Assembly: GCA_013368445.1 (NCBI GenBank)
Contig: JAACJO010000008.1
Span: forward strand, 372,001 to 436,000
Origin: Leucocoprinus leucothites
Lineage: Eukaryota; Basidiomycota; Agaricomycetes; Agaricales; Agaricaceae
Reading direction: 5' to 3'
Length of the DNA: 64,000 bases
Position 1 is the stretch's first letter. Each line of letters begins with the position of its first letter. Below, piece by piece: positions 1-11,952 of the stretch. The notes beneath the pieces were generated by a model. It had not been told where the DNA came from, made no database searches, and saw nothing but the letters and a program-made list of their open reading frames with translations. Both the position numbers and the translations under genes were made by a program.

Positions 1-374
1 TGGACTGCGAGATAAATTAACCCTGTACAAATATACTCCTTATCCTATCGCGCCAATAGCATTAGAGGCGTTGACAAATCTCAAGGGAAGACGTTGTGGC
101 CCAAAGATAACAGCTCGTCTAATGATAACGCGACATAGCGCGTCGACCCTTGTGGATGCGTCTGAATTCTCCGCGACATTCGTTTGATCGGTACGGACAT
201 ATTTGGACATAACTTATCGTCCCGCAATAATTGGTCGAACTCTAAACAAGCACGTACGTAGTATCGGTAGACTTAGGCAGCCATATCGAACCAAAGTGTT
301 GTTGCTTTATCAGAGGGCCCAGCCTCGATTAATTCTTAAGCAACCCCTAGGTCGTCAACACTCTGTCGAATATC
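1..374 (+). promoter_or_regulatory. Nitrate reductase promoter with GATA-motif cluster
   Basis: This is the 374 bp upstream of the nitrate reductase ATG. Core GATA occurs at 11, 106 and 124, and its complement TATC at 41, 46, 215, 262, 284, 308 and 371, the last touching the start codon. Ten cores in 374 bp compares with about three expected by chance. In fungi, AreA/Nit2-type GATA factors switch on nitrate genes when ammonium is scarce, so nitrogen control is the natural inference. A CCAAT-like box lies near 53. No other gene is visible in this stretch; anything divergent would begin outside the window. Confidence 0.5.
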
Positions 375-3300
375 ATGGCGTTGACGCTTCAAAAGACCGG
401 TAGGTGGCATTGACACTCGCTCCGTGCATCGTTTCGCTCATATGTTCATCGTGCTTTGCCTTTGAAGACACTCTAACTTTGCAGGTTGAGGGGTTCAACG
501 GGTGGTCGCCTAACAGGCTCTCAACGCCCGGCCTCAGTACACCTCCTTCGTCGACTGAGTCCCCCACGGAGGAAAAGGAACGCTTATCTTTAGAGTCTCC
601 TGCCCAGCTCCCTAGCCCGTTTTATCCCCCATCGCTGGTTGGGAAAGACACCATACATGGGAGTGAAAGCTTACAGGCTCGCCAGCTCCCATTGAGCCTG
701 GATTTCCCGGACATGCCCAGAGACAAAGCATGCAATGATATTGACACTTCAGACGTGTATGTTCTTTCCAGGTTTCGAAGCAAATGAAATTAAGACGGTT
801 GCCCTGTTTAGTGGAACACCGGACGCATGGATTCCAAGAGACAAAAGAATGGTTCGCTTGACAGGGAAGCACCCATTCAACGCGGAGGCTAAACTGAGGG
901 ATTTGTACGCTCAAGGATTTATCACACCAAGTAACCTCTTTTTTGTCCGCAATCATGGCGCTGTTCCGAAAGTAGACCAGCGTATGGCGGATGATTGGAA
1001 GCTCAAGGTCCATGGGTGAGCCTATCAGTAAATTCCGGTGTCGCGATCCAGTTCCAACGTTAGCTCTCTCTCCAGTTTGTGTTCCAGACCGGTAATATTC
1101 ACCCTAGAAGACCTTCGCAGAAGATTTCGGGTGGTTACAGTGCCAGTCACGCTGGTGTGTGCTGGTAACAGGCGTAAAGAGCAGAATGTTGTTCAGAAAT
1201 CACTGGGCTTCTCTTGGGGGGCAGCTGGTCTTTCGACGGCGCTCTTCACGGGAGTATACCTAGCGGACGTCCTAGAGTACATACTTCCTCTAAAGGGTGC
1301 GAAGCATGTCGTTTTCGAGGGATGCGACGATCTCCCAAACGGACCCTATGGTACCAGGCAAGTCTCGCATTCTCTTTCGGATTGAATCTGGCTAAAGCCA
1401 TTGTTGCAGTCAACTGCTTAGCTGGGCCCGAGATAAACGTAAAGGCATGATGTTGGCTTGGGGCATGAATGGTCTTCCGTAAGGAATCTGAATCCATCGC
1501 CGGGATCATCAGACGGCTGACGTAGAGTTCCCAGCCTCGAACCCGACCATGGCTTCCCCCTTCGACTAGTCGTACCCGGACAAATTGGCGGGAGGTCGGT
1601 TAAGTGGCTCTCAAGCATTGAATTATCCGAACAAGAGAGTCAGCACCACCTCCATTTCCGCGACAACAAGGTCCTACCAATGCCTGTGGGTCCAGACCAA
1701 GCACGAGCCGAGAGTCATTGGTGGTACGATCCAAGGTAGGTCCATCTCAACAGATATGCACCAGATAATGACGTCTCCTACTCAATAGGTATATCATTCG
1801 AGACCTCAACCCGAATAGCGCCATTGCTAGCCCAGACCATGACGAAATCCTGGATACGTCGGCCCAAGAAGCAGAAAGTACGTACCAGGTTAACGGGTAT
1901 GCATACGCTGGAGGCGGTCGGCGAGTGACACGTGTTGAAGTATCTTCCGATGATGGTGAAACGTGGAGTCTGGCAGATATCACCTATCCAGAAGATCGTT
2001 TCCGGGCCATGGCCTACTCTGACCTGGTATATGGTGACCTGGACTTGACTGATTCCGACACTTGTTTTTGCTGGTGTTTCTGGTCATTTGATATATCGAT
2101 GTCGGCCATCAAAACAACTCGGGCCATCATGGTTCGCTGCATGGATGAGTCCTTAGCGCTTCAGCCCCAGAATATGTATTGGAACGCGACAGGGATGATG
2201 AACAACTGGTACGTGATCTGATCTTGGTATGATCAGCAGGCATATCCTGATATTCCCTGTGAAGGTGGTTCAGAGTGTGTGTGCACCAGCTCGGCGACGG
2301 AAAAGTCCGTTTTGAGCATCCCACCAGTAAGTTGTCCTCTCGTCGAGGTAGAGTGCTCCTCGTTGAATACGTTCATAGTGGCAGGTACACAGTCCGGTGG
2401 GTGGATGCAAAGGCTCAAGGACGAGGGATTGGACCCGTCCAAGCCCACCTTTTCGGTCAATTCGTCCTCGGATCCTGTTATCAAGACGGATATCCGGCTC
2501 AAAGCACAAGAAGTACAGATGACTAAGCCAGGCGTCAATCGCAAGATTAGTGTTGCGGAGCTCCAGTCAGCCCAAGCCAAAGAAGAAGCCTGGTTCGTCG
2601 TTAGAGGGCAGGTGAGATTATACCCATGATTTCCAGAGATGGTGTTTTGAATACTCCTGCAGGTATATCAAGGCAGTAAATTCTTCGATGATCACCCTGG
2701 GGGCGCACAGTCAATCGAGATTGTTGCTGGGGAAGATGCCACAGAAGACTTCATGGCTATCCATAGTTCGGATGCCAAGAGGCAGCTAATTGACTTTCAT
2801 ATTGGTACCCTCGATGGTGATATTAGCAAGAAACCAGACGAGCCTGAGAATAGCGCGATATCTAGGACGTTCCTGAACTCAAAAAAATGGAAGACGGTCA
2901 CCCTCACCAATGTAAAGCAAGTTTCAAAGGACACGAAAATTTATCGGTTTGCGCTCGAAAGCCCGGAACAACAGCTTGGATTACCCTTCGGCCAGCACGT
3001 TTATATCCGATTGCGCAGGAAAGTTGGTAGTAAGGATGATGCACGAGTTGCAGAGGGCGAGTTAGTACAAAGAGCGTACACTCCCCTCTCGGGACGAAAC
3101 GATGAAGGCTTTATCGACATGCTGATCAAGTGAGTACCCTGACCATCCATATGGACGTGAGAGTGACCTGTGATTAGGATATATTACCCGACGGCCGCAT
3201 TCCCGCAGGGAGGTCGCATGACTCTCGGATTCTCTGAACTAGTTATTGGGGATACAGTCGAGATGAAAGGTCCTATCGGGCACTTCATCTGGGAGGGTGA

Positions 3301-3790
3301 GGGCGTAGCTTCGATCCACGGAGAGAAGAAACGTATTCGAGAAATCGGCTTGGTTTGTGGGGGCAGTGGAATCACGCCGATTCTTCAAGTTCTGCGAGCA
3401 ATTTTGACTGATCCATTAGACGATGAAACAAAAGTTTGGGTGGTCGATGTCAACCGTCACTTCGAGGATATTCTATGCAGAGAGGAGCTCGAGCGGCTGG
3501 CTGTTCAATACGAGGGAAGGTTCAGCCTGCAGCTTAGTTTGACAGGAAAGCCGGTGCCTGAGAAATGGGCACAGTCAGTTGGGCGGATTACGAGAGAAAT
3601 GCTGGGGAATTACCTACCAGCACCAAGCGATGATAGGTTGGTTTGTATATGTGGGCCAAGTCAGATGGAGCAGTCAGTGAAGCGTACGTGTCCTTTTCAT
3701 CCACTTGGGAATCATTCTGATCGGCTGGATTCGATAGTGTTCCTCAACGAGCTAGGGTGGAATACACTGAGTCAGGTTGTGCTTTTTTGA
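375..3790 (+). CDS. niaD: Nitrate reductase [NAD(P)H], molybdenum enzyme
   Basis: Cytosolic enzyme reducing nitrate to nitrite, the first step of nitrate assimilation. Twelve exons: 375-399, 468-756, 812-1015, 1076-1357, 1422-1478, 1535-1735, 1789-2208, 2265-2326, 2385-2611, 2663-3129, 3178-3683, 3738-3790; they sum to 930 codons plus stop, a normal family length. Order seen: Ser/Pro-rich N-terminal tail, molybdopterin domain (GTPDAW, CAGNRR with the Mo-ligand Cys), dimerisation domain (HPTS..GGWM), cytochrome b5 domain (DDHPGG and a second heme His near IHSSD), FAD domain (RAYTPLS), NADPH domain (GGSGITP), and a C-terminus ending in VLF. Intron 4 (1358-1421) begins with GC instead of GT. The start is less certain: exon 1 gives MALTLQKT and depends on the 400-467 intron. 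No nitrite reductase or nitrate transporter follows downstream; they could lie before the window. Confidence 0.93.
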
Positions 3791-4112
3791 AATGTGAATC
3801 ATGCAATAAGAATAGTCAGAGGAAAGCCAAATATGTTCGTATTTTACATACCTAATCCATAACTTTCAGAATTCGAGACAATTCCACACATCCAATCATT
3901 TGCTCAGTCCTGTAGTACATGCTCAAATATTGAACGTCTCGGGTGATTATGGTCGATGTACTTAATGAGCAGAAGGTACCCTATTAGGCCTGGGCACAAA
4001 TAATCCCCAACAATCTGGACGAACCAGATTGATCTCTCAGTCATAGGAACAATTATCCTCATTAATACACCTGCTGTCATAAGGTCATCATCGAAAGTTC
4101 AAGGCATTCACA
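3791..4112. other. Intergenic, nitrate reductase to MND1
   Basis: 322 bp holding the 3' region of nitrate reductase and the MND1 promoter. No ORF, RNA gene or repeat is recognisable. Confidence 0.6.
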
Positions 4113-5134
4113 ATGGTGATTCTTATTCATTCAGACAACAAGCGAGGCTGAACGTCATTCAAGGCACCAAGAGGACTTTCCGTGGAGGAAAAGAGAGTAA
4201 AGCTGCTTGAGATCTTTCACGAATCAGTAAGTTGACGGGTTTTTCTCTCCTTCACCATTGGATTGACAAATTAATTTATTGCAGAAAGATTTCTATCAGG
4301 TAAGTTGACCAGCCACGCTGTATAGTATACTCCTCGGATGACAGCGACAAGTTGAAGGAATTGGAGAAGCTCGGCCCAAAGTTGAAAGGAATCGGTGAGC
4401 GAGCTGCTCATGAAACGATGAACTGACCAACGAAGAAAACATAGTCTCTCAATCTGTCAAGGATGTCTTGCAGTCGCTAGTTGACGACGGGCTTGTGCAA
4501 GGTGACAAGATAGGCTCCTCGAACTGTATGCATCTGGTCGCCTAAAACCCACATGAGCTGACCATACGTGTAGTTTTCTGGAGCTTTCCATCACAGAAAG
4601 GCACGAATGTGCATATGACTCTGAGGTTTGTTGTCGACCCAGCTAACCGGGTCTAGGTCCAAGCGCGTCTGAACAAGGCCCAAAACGCAGTGATCGACAT
4701 CAAGAATCAGCTTCAGGATATCAAAACAAGTATCACTGTGGAGCAAGCATCCCGGGAAGACACAGTGGGTTGATATATGCACCTTGATTTTCCCGATGGT
4801 CATGATAGAGTTGCGCAGGGAGAGCGTTCACAGGCCCTTCAGGACTATACAGCCTTATGCGAAGAATTAGCTCAGCTTGACAAAGAGCTCCAGAGCTATG
4901 GGGATGCAGATCCAGCGAAACACGAAGAGAGCAAGCGAGCGGTCATCCTGGCCAAAGAAGCAGCATTAAGATGGACTGGTAGTGTGGCTATATTGACGAC
5001 AGCATCCTGCTGACAATTGTGATTTAGACAACTTTAGCATCCTCCTGGCTCATTTCTGCCGCGAGAGAGGTGTCAATTCAGAGGAAATACGACGGCATTT
5101 TGATGTTCCAGAGGACTACGAAGACTTGTACTAG
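4113..5134 (+). CDS. MND1: Meiotic nuclear division protein 1 (Mnd1)
   Basis: Partner of Hop2; the heterodimer stimulates Dmc1/Rad51 strand invasion during meiotic recombination in the nucleus. Nine exons: 4113-4115, 4164-4226, 4285-4299, 4352-4394, 4445-4525, 4574-4608, 4657-4764, 4819-4978, 5028-5134, giving 204 codons, the usual size. Exon 1 is only the ATG, then a 48-bp intron; exon 3 is 15 nt. Family signature is clear: GLSVEEKR at the N-terminus, KELEKLGPKLKGI, VLQSLVDDGLV, SNFFWSFPS winged-helix region, a heptad-rich coiled coil (residues about 80-150), KEAALRWTDN, and PEDYEDLY at the end. It was first taken for Hop2, but the N-terminal motif order is that of Mnd1. Expression is expected to be meiosis-linked; nothing in the sequence shows this. 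Confidence 0.9.
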
Positions 5135-5639
5135 AATGTAGACACCGATCATGACCCGATGATTCTCCAGGCAAAAGAAGAAAACGTATACACAGGTTGC
5201 CGTTCTCTTGCTACCGCACTTCCAAGAAGCACACGTCTCCTGTCACTACGTGTGAAGGTCTGAGAGGTCGGGAAATTGCATCTGAGGATGGTGCCACTAC
5301 GGGTGCACGGAGACGCGCAGAATGACCTGATGCCTAAACCCTGAGTAGCTGCATGAACCTCACTAAAGGTCGTTCTGAGTGCAGTTGAAGGACGAGGGTC
5401 GCTACACGTCATCAGACGGAGGTAAATATAAGTATGAGATGCCTTGAGAAACATGGAGTAGAATATGGTGTATATGGTGTGGGGAGCATGGGGATTAGGC
5501 TTTGATCAAGTGACAAGTGGACCACGTGCGAGAAAGGTGTGAATCCGGACCCAGTCGGACCCAATACCGTGCATTTGTTGCAGGCGTCCCCAGAATTATT
5601 GCACTAGCTACATTCTGAGCACACCTAGCCCACATCTTC
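5135..5639. other. Intergenic, MND1 to transcription factor
   Basis: 505 bp with only short overlapping frames and no conserved motif. It should contain the MND1 3' end and the promoter of the Zn2Cys6 gene. Nothing else seen. Confidence 0.6.
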
Positions 5640-8600
5640 ATGTCACTGAGCCCTACAGCATCGGTTTCAAACGGTTCAGAAACAACAGCGAAAAGACGGC
5701 GTACGGGAGGTGCGGATACGAGCATGGACGCAGAAGGAACAGGACAGCAGTCATCGCAAACCTCAGCGCATATTCCCAAGAGGGGAGCTCGGGCCTGTAC
5801 CAACTGCAGGAGAGGCAAAAACCGATGCGAAGGAGAGGTGAAGTATCCGAATTTCTGATCAGCCGTTCCGCCCTTTGCTCATTGTGGCCCGCATCCCCGC
5901 CCCGGCCCGGCGCTCTCTGTTCTCCAGGCGCCTTGCCGACGATGCCAGGCCAGTGGAACCCCTTGTATATTCGAAAAACCCGAAAAGAAAAGCGTTCAAG
6001 CGCTATCCAATGCAAGCGTTGAGTGAGCATCACAACGCCTCTTCACTATGTGGTTCTTCTCATGCCTTCATCTAAACCTTCCAGACGTCTCTCTCGGCTT
6101 GAGAACCAGTACCTAGTATATGCTTTTCTTAAGTCAAAGCTTCCAGAAAACTTTGCTAATGGTCGTACCAGGTTATGCAAAGCCAGATGATCGGAATGCA
6201 GTCCTCTTTGGACCGCATCCTATCCGCCATCCAAACACAACAAGCAAATGGAGCCATGCCGGCCCCTCAACAGCTCGCTGCACCGATGTATCCTCAGACA
6301 CTACCAGGTGATCGCAATTGTGACGGCCCTCTTTGCCACACGGAATAACGGCTTCTAATCCCGCCTAGGTTCCAGCGATAGGACCAAGTCATTCCCACCT
6401 CTACCAGGCTTTGCACCCCCGGTTAGACAAATTTTTGTATATTTGACCAACATTTCTGACATGCTTCCCCCATTATGGACCATCAGCCACACAAGTATGC
6501 CTCATATGGCATTGTCCCAAGCACGGCCCCCTCTACCGACGATGAATCAGAGGACACCCTGCCGCGCTCGAGTTTGAATGCACCCATCGAAGCATTGCAA
6601 GGTCTCGCTAATGCAGCTGCGGAAGCAGCAGCAGCGCCCTCCACAGATGCATCAAGGTAACTGTTCATTATTGTCGAACTATTCGTACATTAACCGCTTC
6701 TTAGAGTCAAGAAACGCAAGAGAGCGGAACCTATTCCAAGGAATGCCTTTCCACACGTCGTAGAAAAAGTGAGCCTTGAGTCATCTTCAGATTTCACTTC
6801 ATGAACAAAGGGACACCAGGGCCTCGTCATCGATTCTGAAGCACGCGAGCTTTTCAATATGTAAATGGCTTCTGCGAATGGTGCAAAAGATGGAGACTTA
6901 TTAGTCGTTTTCAATAGCTTTTTTGCCGGATGCCATCTTTTCATCCCGTTGTTTGATCCGGTCTATGATACCTATGAAAGTCTCATGGAACGAAGTCCGT
7001 GGACGTTCGACGCGATCCTTGCCGTGGCAGGTAAAATTCGGAGCGGGAACGGCCCATTAAGCCCAACATTCTACAAATGCCTAGAAGAAGCGCAGGGCAT
7101 CGCCCGGTCCTCCCTGTTCGGCCCGGTGGTGAGGAAAGAAGCGGTCCAAGGTATGTTACCCCATCTAACCTTTTTTGCAATAATGATGACACTTTCGACG
7201 ATAGGAATGCTCTTGTTGGCTGCTTGGAGCACAAATGGTTGGCTCCCGAGTGGTCACGCTATGCGAATGGCCTTGATCTCGGGCTTCACCGAGCACTGGA
7301 AAAGTTAGCAGAAGACAACGGGAAGAAGCGTTCCGAGGACGAGGAACGGAACCTTGGTAGGCCTATTATCATCTCACTGGGGGCCAAGAAACTTATTTCA
7401 ATCAGTCGTCTCGGCCCGCATCTGGTGCTGTCTCTATTGGTTCGACCATCAGTGAGTAGTTGAGTACTCGAGTCTCTGACATCGACTTAACGACACCTGT
7501 TATAAATAGGATGAGCCTCGGAACGGGTCGACCCATCGTTTTACGAGATGAGAACTCCATTAGGCATTCGCGTGTTCTGCTCAATCATCCGATGGCATCC
7601 CCCACGGATGTAAGACTGATTGCACTGGTGGACCTCATTGCCCAAAAAAGTTTGCATCGCTCGTCCTGTTGAATAGGCAAAAAAAACTCTAACTAGTCTC
7701 AAAATGTAGCCCAGATTTATGAAACGCTCGTTCCATTAAACGGACAGGTCAACCACAATACCCTCTCGTTTATCCGGCGTGCTTTTGTCGCACTTGACAA
7801 TTGGTGGTCCGAACATGACGAACTTCACCGTAAGTTCCGGACTTCTTTTCCAGGCCTTTGGTTACTGACCTAATCTTCAGGGCGTACAATGGACCAAGAC
7901 TCCTTACTTCGTAAGATTCTGGCGGGTGAACTTCATTACGCGAAGCTTTGGGTCGTCTGTGTTGCGCTCCGTGGAGTAGCATGGGATAAAATGCCTTTTG
8001 AGCAACGCGAGTTAGCTTTCCAGGCAAAAGATGCTGCGTCAAATTGCCTTACCATCTTCCTCAACTCTTCGGAATACCGGTGAGCAAAGCCTTTTGCCCC
8101 TGAGACTTGGCGAGCTGACTATTAGGACGCGCTCCCTCCTATACAGCGCTGCACTCCGTTATGCCGTTCACGACAGTCTAGTAACCGCTGCTTTTTCTGG
8201 TCTGTTCTTGCTCAAGATGGCCAACTTGTTTCCAACGGAGCTCGATTTGGGTGCAATCACCGCACAGGTTGAGCAACTTGCTCAATTATTGTCTGATGTC
8301 GCTGCTGAAAGATATGCGCTGACCCTTCGCATCATGCTTGCTAATTTACGTCGCAAAGTTGGAATGGGCAGCGGTATTACCAACCCCGTACCAACCATGC
8401 CACCTCCCGCATTCGCCGAAAACATGGTCGTGTCACCTACATTCGCTGATCCTGCAATGCCGCCACCTTTCACAATGGAGGAACTGGGTTTCGTGTGGCC
8501 CGCCGATCGTGGTATCGTCAGTCCGGCCGCTATTCCGGTTTGGTTGCAGGAACAGGTGGGTGCATATAGCAGGGCATTGCATCGACTCGAGATTGACTTC

Positions 8601-8719
8601 GGTTTCAGAGTTTGACAGACCTTGGTTTACCTGTCAATGGATCAGACGGTATCTTTTTGCAAATGGGCGGCACAAATGGATGGACGGGCGACTTTCCACC
8701 CATGCCCGAGGCGTGGTAA
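5640..8719 (+). CDS. Zn(II)2Cys6 fungal transcription factor (one-base frameshift)
   Basis: Nuclear DNA-binding regulator. Sixteen exons run from 5640-5837 and 5928-6022 to 8126-8555 and 8609-8719. The binuclear zinc cluster spans the first intron: six Cys at residues 53, 56, 63, 69, 72, 79 in the canonical CX2CX6CX5CX2CX6C spacing, followed by a basic stretch and a short coiled coil (residues about 100-120). A fungal-specific regulatory domain follows, recognisable by SGHAMRMAL, LGLHRALEKL, ARIWCCLYWFDHQ and GTGRPIVL. In exon 10 (7205-7356) the frame changes between MRMAL and LGLHRA at 7273-7277: one G appears to be missing, and the coding sum is one base short of a multiple of three. Corrected, the protein would be about 742 aa. 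The target genes are unknown; adjacency to nitrate reductase is not evidence of nitrate control. Confidence 0.85.
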
Positions 8720-8855
8720 TGGTTTGCATAGTGAATTTCCAATTTGACTATCAGAGCACTGACACGAAAGGATCGGGTATCCAACTTGAAAAATGAAATG
8801 AGCCACATTCGTCGGAGGGTGTGGATATGAATGCGACTTCAATCTCTATTTACTA

Positions 8856-10446
8856 TTACTCCTCCTCCTCCTCTTCGCTATCGTCTTGTTGTAAAAACTG
8901 TATTATGTGTCAGCTTCTTTCCCGTGGTACTTTGACTTCGGCTTAAACAATCATACCTTGACCAACGTTTCAGTACTTTTGATAAAATGTTGTCGACCTT
9001 GCGGTTTGGAGCCTTTTTGGTGCCAATAGATGATAGCTTGGTCACTGAGACAATCCTTGTTATACAAGACCTTCAAAACCTGTCAGCTAAATTGACGCTT
9101 TTTGGAAAGCCAATACCATACCTTGAGAATTTGGGGGAATGCTTTGATGATCCGAGTGTCTTCGTAGCAGTACACTTGAACAGCATTGATTAGAGTAACT
9201 TGAGTCTTGGCACCACTACAGAAAGGTTCCAGAATTGGAGCATATTTCTGTGCGCGATATTAGCATCATGTTCGACAAAGCCAGTCCAACAACAGGGACA
9301 TACCCCAACTTCTCGTAGTGCGAGACCTTCGATCTGGTCCGGGCGTGCGCCCCAATCAACGTTTGACATACAACCCTGCCAGATACACTGGATGAGATCC
9401 GCTTCGGGAATGGGGTTCTCTTCTTGTCGAACTTTGATGGCAGTAACGATGGTATCTGCAGGCTCCTTCCGCTCAAAAAGTTCGGTTAGCTCTTTAATGA
9501 GCTCGTCTTTCAAGGCGGCAAACTGTTTCTTGGACCACCATTCAGCCACTTGGGGAGGTCTGCCTCTTTGAAGTGTTCCTCAAGAGTCTTGTTGTCACGC
9601 TTGTTTGGAGGGAAGAACGCGAGGAGATCCTTGACGCCCCCACGTTTGAGAGTAGCAGAAAGATGATCCATTGACTGGTCGGTCAGATAGGCGCGAAAGA
9701 TCATAGTGATAGCATTGACAGACACATCTATTGATTAAAAGCCGTGAGTCAGATACCTGTATATGCGAGGGAAATTGCGTGCCATTCTTCACGAGGTGAT
9801 CCTTTGTGAGACTGAGAAGACAACCAGCGGTAGCGAGGCCTTGGGAGATGAGCAACCCAACCGCGGCGGAAAGCTTCTCCGTTTGTACGGGTGTCCAGCG
9901 ATGTGTGTATTGCAAGAGCGTAGGTAAAGATGATGACTCAAGAGGTCTCTGGAGATATTTGTATCTGGCGGTTGACCATAAGCGCTGAAGTGTCAAAAGG
10001 TCCAGGTCGAACTACACACCTGCGAATGAGCTTGTTGAGGACATCAATGTACTTCTTTATCTCATCGACCTGTGCGGGCTCCTTTGCATTAAAAACGGTG
10101 AAGGGCGATACCGGAGCGCCGTCATCGACGTAGCTACCTCCCGGCTGGAGGAGGCCACCAACAAGGATGATTTCGAAGAGGGCATCGGCATACTTGAGAA
10201 ATTCAAGGGTAGATCCGGCTTGTATGAGCTTGGTTGTGTAGGATTCAAAATCACCTTCTGGGACAGTTTCGAGATGTTTGTAGAGTTGATCCCTGAAGAC
10301 TGCACGATGTCAGCAGCAGCAATAAGAGAAAGTCGGGGAGGCATACTGGTCGGTTCGTGTTTGGCTTGGGCTTTTACTGCGCCCTTTCGTGCTTTTATTC
10401 TGACCCCCTGGAGCGAAGGCTTTGCAGCTGCTGCTTGCTGAGACAT
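8856..10446 (-). CDS. eIF5-mimic protein, BZW family (W2 domain), frameshifted
   Basis: Homologue of animal BZW1/BZW2 (5MP), cytoplasmic proteins that bind eIF2/eIF3 and tighten start-codon selection. Exons on the minus strand: 10347-10446, 10020-10299, 9783-9964, 9304-9727, 9122-9247, 8957-9079, 8856-8897. The N-terminus MSQQAAAAKPSL..GVRIKARKG, the middle LVGGLLQPGGSYVDDG and YTHRWTP segments, and a C-terminal W2/MI domain ending in an acidic run (DDSEEEEEE) identify the family; the expected length is about 425 aa. At 9549 the frame breaks inside EADLP..VAEWWSKKQ: one G seems lost, and the coding sum is one base short. The intron 9728-9782 starts with GC rather than GT. The gene is tail-to-tail with the zinc-cluster gene and head-to-head with the PP2C gene. 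Confidence 0.88.
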
Positions 10447-10599
10447 CCACAGGTTATCGAGCTCATTGCATCAATCACCGGCAGCTTTTATCTCCCTGAT
10501 TACATAATCAATTATCTAATCGCTGTCCACTCCTGTGCAGTGCACTCCAGCGTCACCGTCGCCCATAATCTTGTTTTCTCGTCCACCACCACCATCACC
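10447..10599. promoter_or_regulatory. Shared divergent promoter, BZW / PP2C
   Basis: Only 153 bp separate the two start codons, so both genes must be driven from this segment. It contains no clear TATA box; CAAT-like and pyrimidine-rich patches are present. Co-regulation is inferred from geometry alone. Confidence 0.55.
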
Positions 10600-11952
10600 A
10601 TGTCGTTTTCTGATTCTCCGAATGCACGGTCAAAGTCTATCACTGCTGCTGACCTTGAAACATATGGCGTAGGTTCCTTCTCCTCCGCCCTTATCATTCT
10701 AACCCTGTATCCAGATCCTCAACCGCACATCAACCAACCATCCTAGCTTCTCGCTCGGTGTATCAGAGGATAAGGGAAGTAGACGCACCATGGAAGATGC
10801 ACACTCGTTTGTCGTCGACTTTGATTCCATCCGGGGTCAAGGATTTTTTGCTATCTTCGACGGCCACGCTGGAAAACATGCCGCTGAATGGTGTGGACAG
10901 CACTTTCATGAAGTACGTGAAGGCTGCATGTTCCGTGTATAATTTAAGACTTATTTTACCCAAAGTATCTTCTAGATGCCCTACGTAAAACACCAGATAC
11001 CCCCATCCCTGACACTCTCAATGCTACATTCCACAACGTTGACGCCAGTCTATCCCGGATGTGCGAAGAGTCTGATGGCAAGATTCATTCAGGCTGCACT
11101 GCTGTTACCGCTTTCCTCCGCATCGAAGATGACGAAGGTCATCAATCCTTCATAAACGACGCTCCAACTTCATCTGCACCCAATTCGGCTGGCTCTGAGA
11201 ACGACGATGTGATTTCTAATAAGAGTGGTAGCGGCGACAGCCTTTCAATTAACGGGGAACTTAAACAGGGAAGAGAATCGAAATCATCAAAATCCAATCG
11301 CAGTCGGATACGGAGTGCTTTCAAAAGCTTCGGTTCCTCGCCTGGCAAGACCCCTTCTCCCACAACTCCTCGGTCATCTTCACCAACCGCAACACGTAAG
11401 GTATCTTCCGAGGGAGTCACTATCATAATACCCCCATCAAGCTCAAGACGCGTTCTATACTGTGCTAATGCGGGCGACGCCCGTGGCGTGCTTTGCCGTA
11501 ACGGAAAAGCTGTGCGTTTAACATACGATCACAAGGGATCTGACCGACAAGAGGCCAAGCGGATCACCGATGCTGGTGGTTTTGTTTTGAGTGGGCGGGT
11601 TAACGGTGTTTTAGCGGTGACAAGGAGTTTGGGTGATTCATCAATGAAGGAATTCGTCGTTGGTGCTCCATACACCACGGAGACGGAACTGTGTGATGAA
11701 GATGAATTCTTGATTTTGGCTTGTGATGGCGTATGTGTTGCCTTTTGACTGGTCTTATCTCACAGCTCAATTTCATTGTTTAACTAGCTCTGGGATGTCA
11801 TCAGCGATCAACAATCCGTCGAACTTGTCCGTGAAATCCAAGATACGCAGGAAGCCAGTGCTAAGCTCCTGAAGCACGCTCTTTCTCACCACACGACCGA
11901 TAACGTTACTGTTATTGTCATTCGTTTCAAACAATCATCACGGAATTCATGA
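10600..11952 (+). CDS. PP2C-type Ser/Thr protein phosphatase, PTC1-like
   Basis: Mg/Mn-dependent phosphatase expected to dampen stress MAP-kinase signalling in cytosol and nucleus, as Ptc1 does for the HOG pathway. Exons: 10600-10668, 10715-10916, 10976-11730, 11788-11952; 396 codons. PP2C motifs appear in order: SRRTMEDAH, FFAIFDGHAGKHAA, SGCTAVTAF, CANAGDARGVLC, YDHKGSD, AVTRSLGD, LACDG then LWDVISD across the last intron, and TDNVTVIVI; metal-ligand Asp residues are present. Between TAVTAF and CANAGDAR lies a Ser/Pro/Lys-rich insertion of roughly 100 residues, apparently disordered and rich in possible phosphosites. The second intron donor (10917) is chosen because it keeps the frame into the ALRKTPDTP exon. 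Confidence 0.9.

Noticed and set aside
4113..5134. Hop2/TBPIP identity for the coiled-coil meiotic gene
   Set aside because: Motif order (GLSVEEKR, LKELEKLGPK, VLQSLVDDG) is that of Mnd1, not Hop2.
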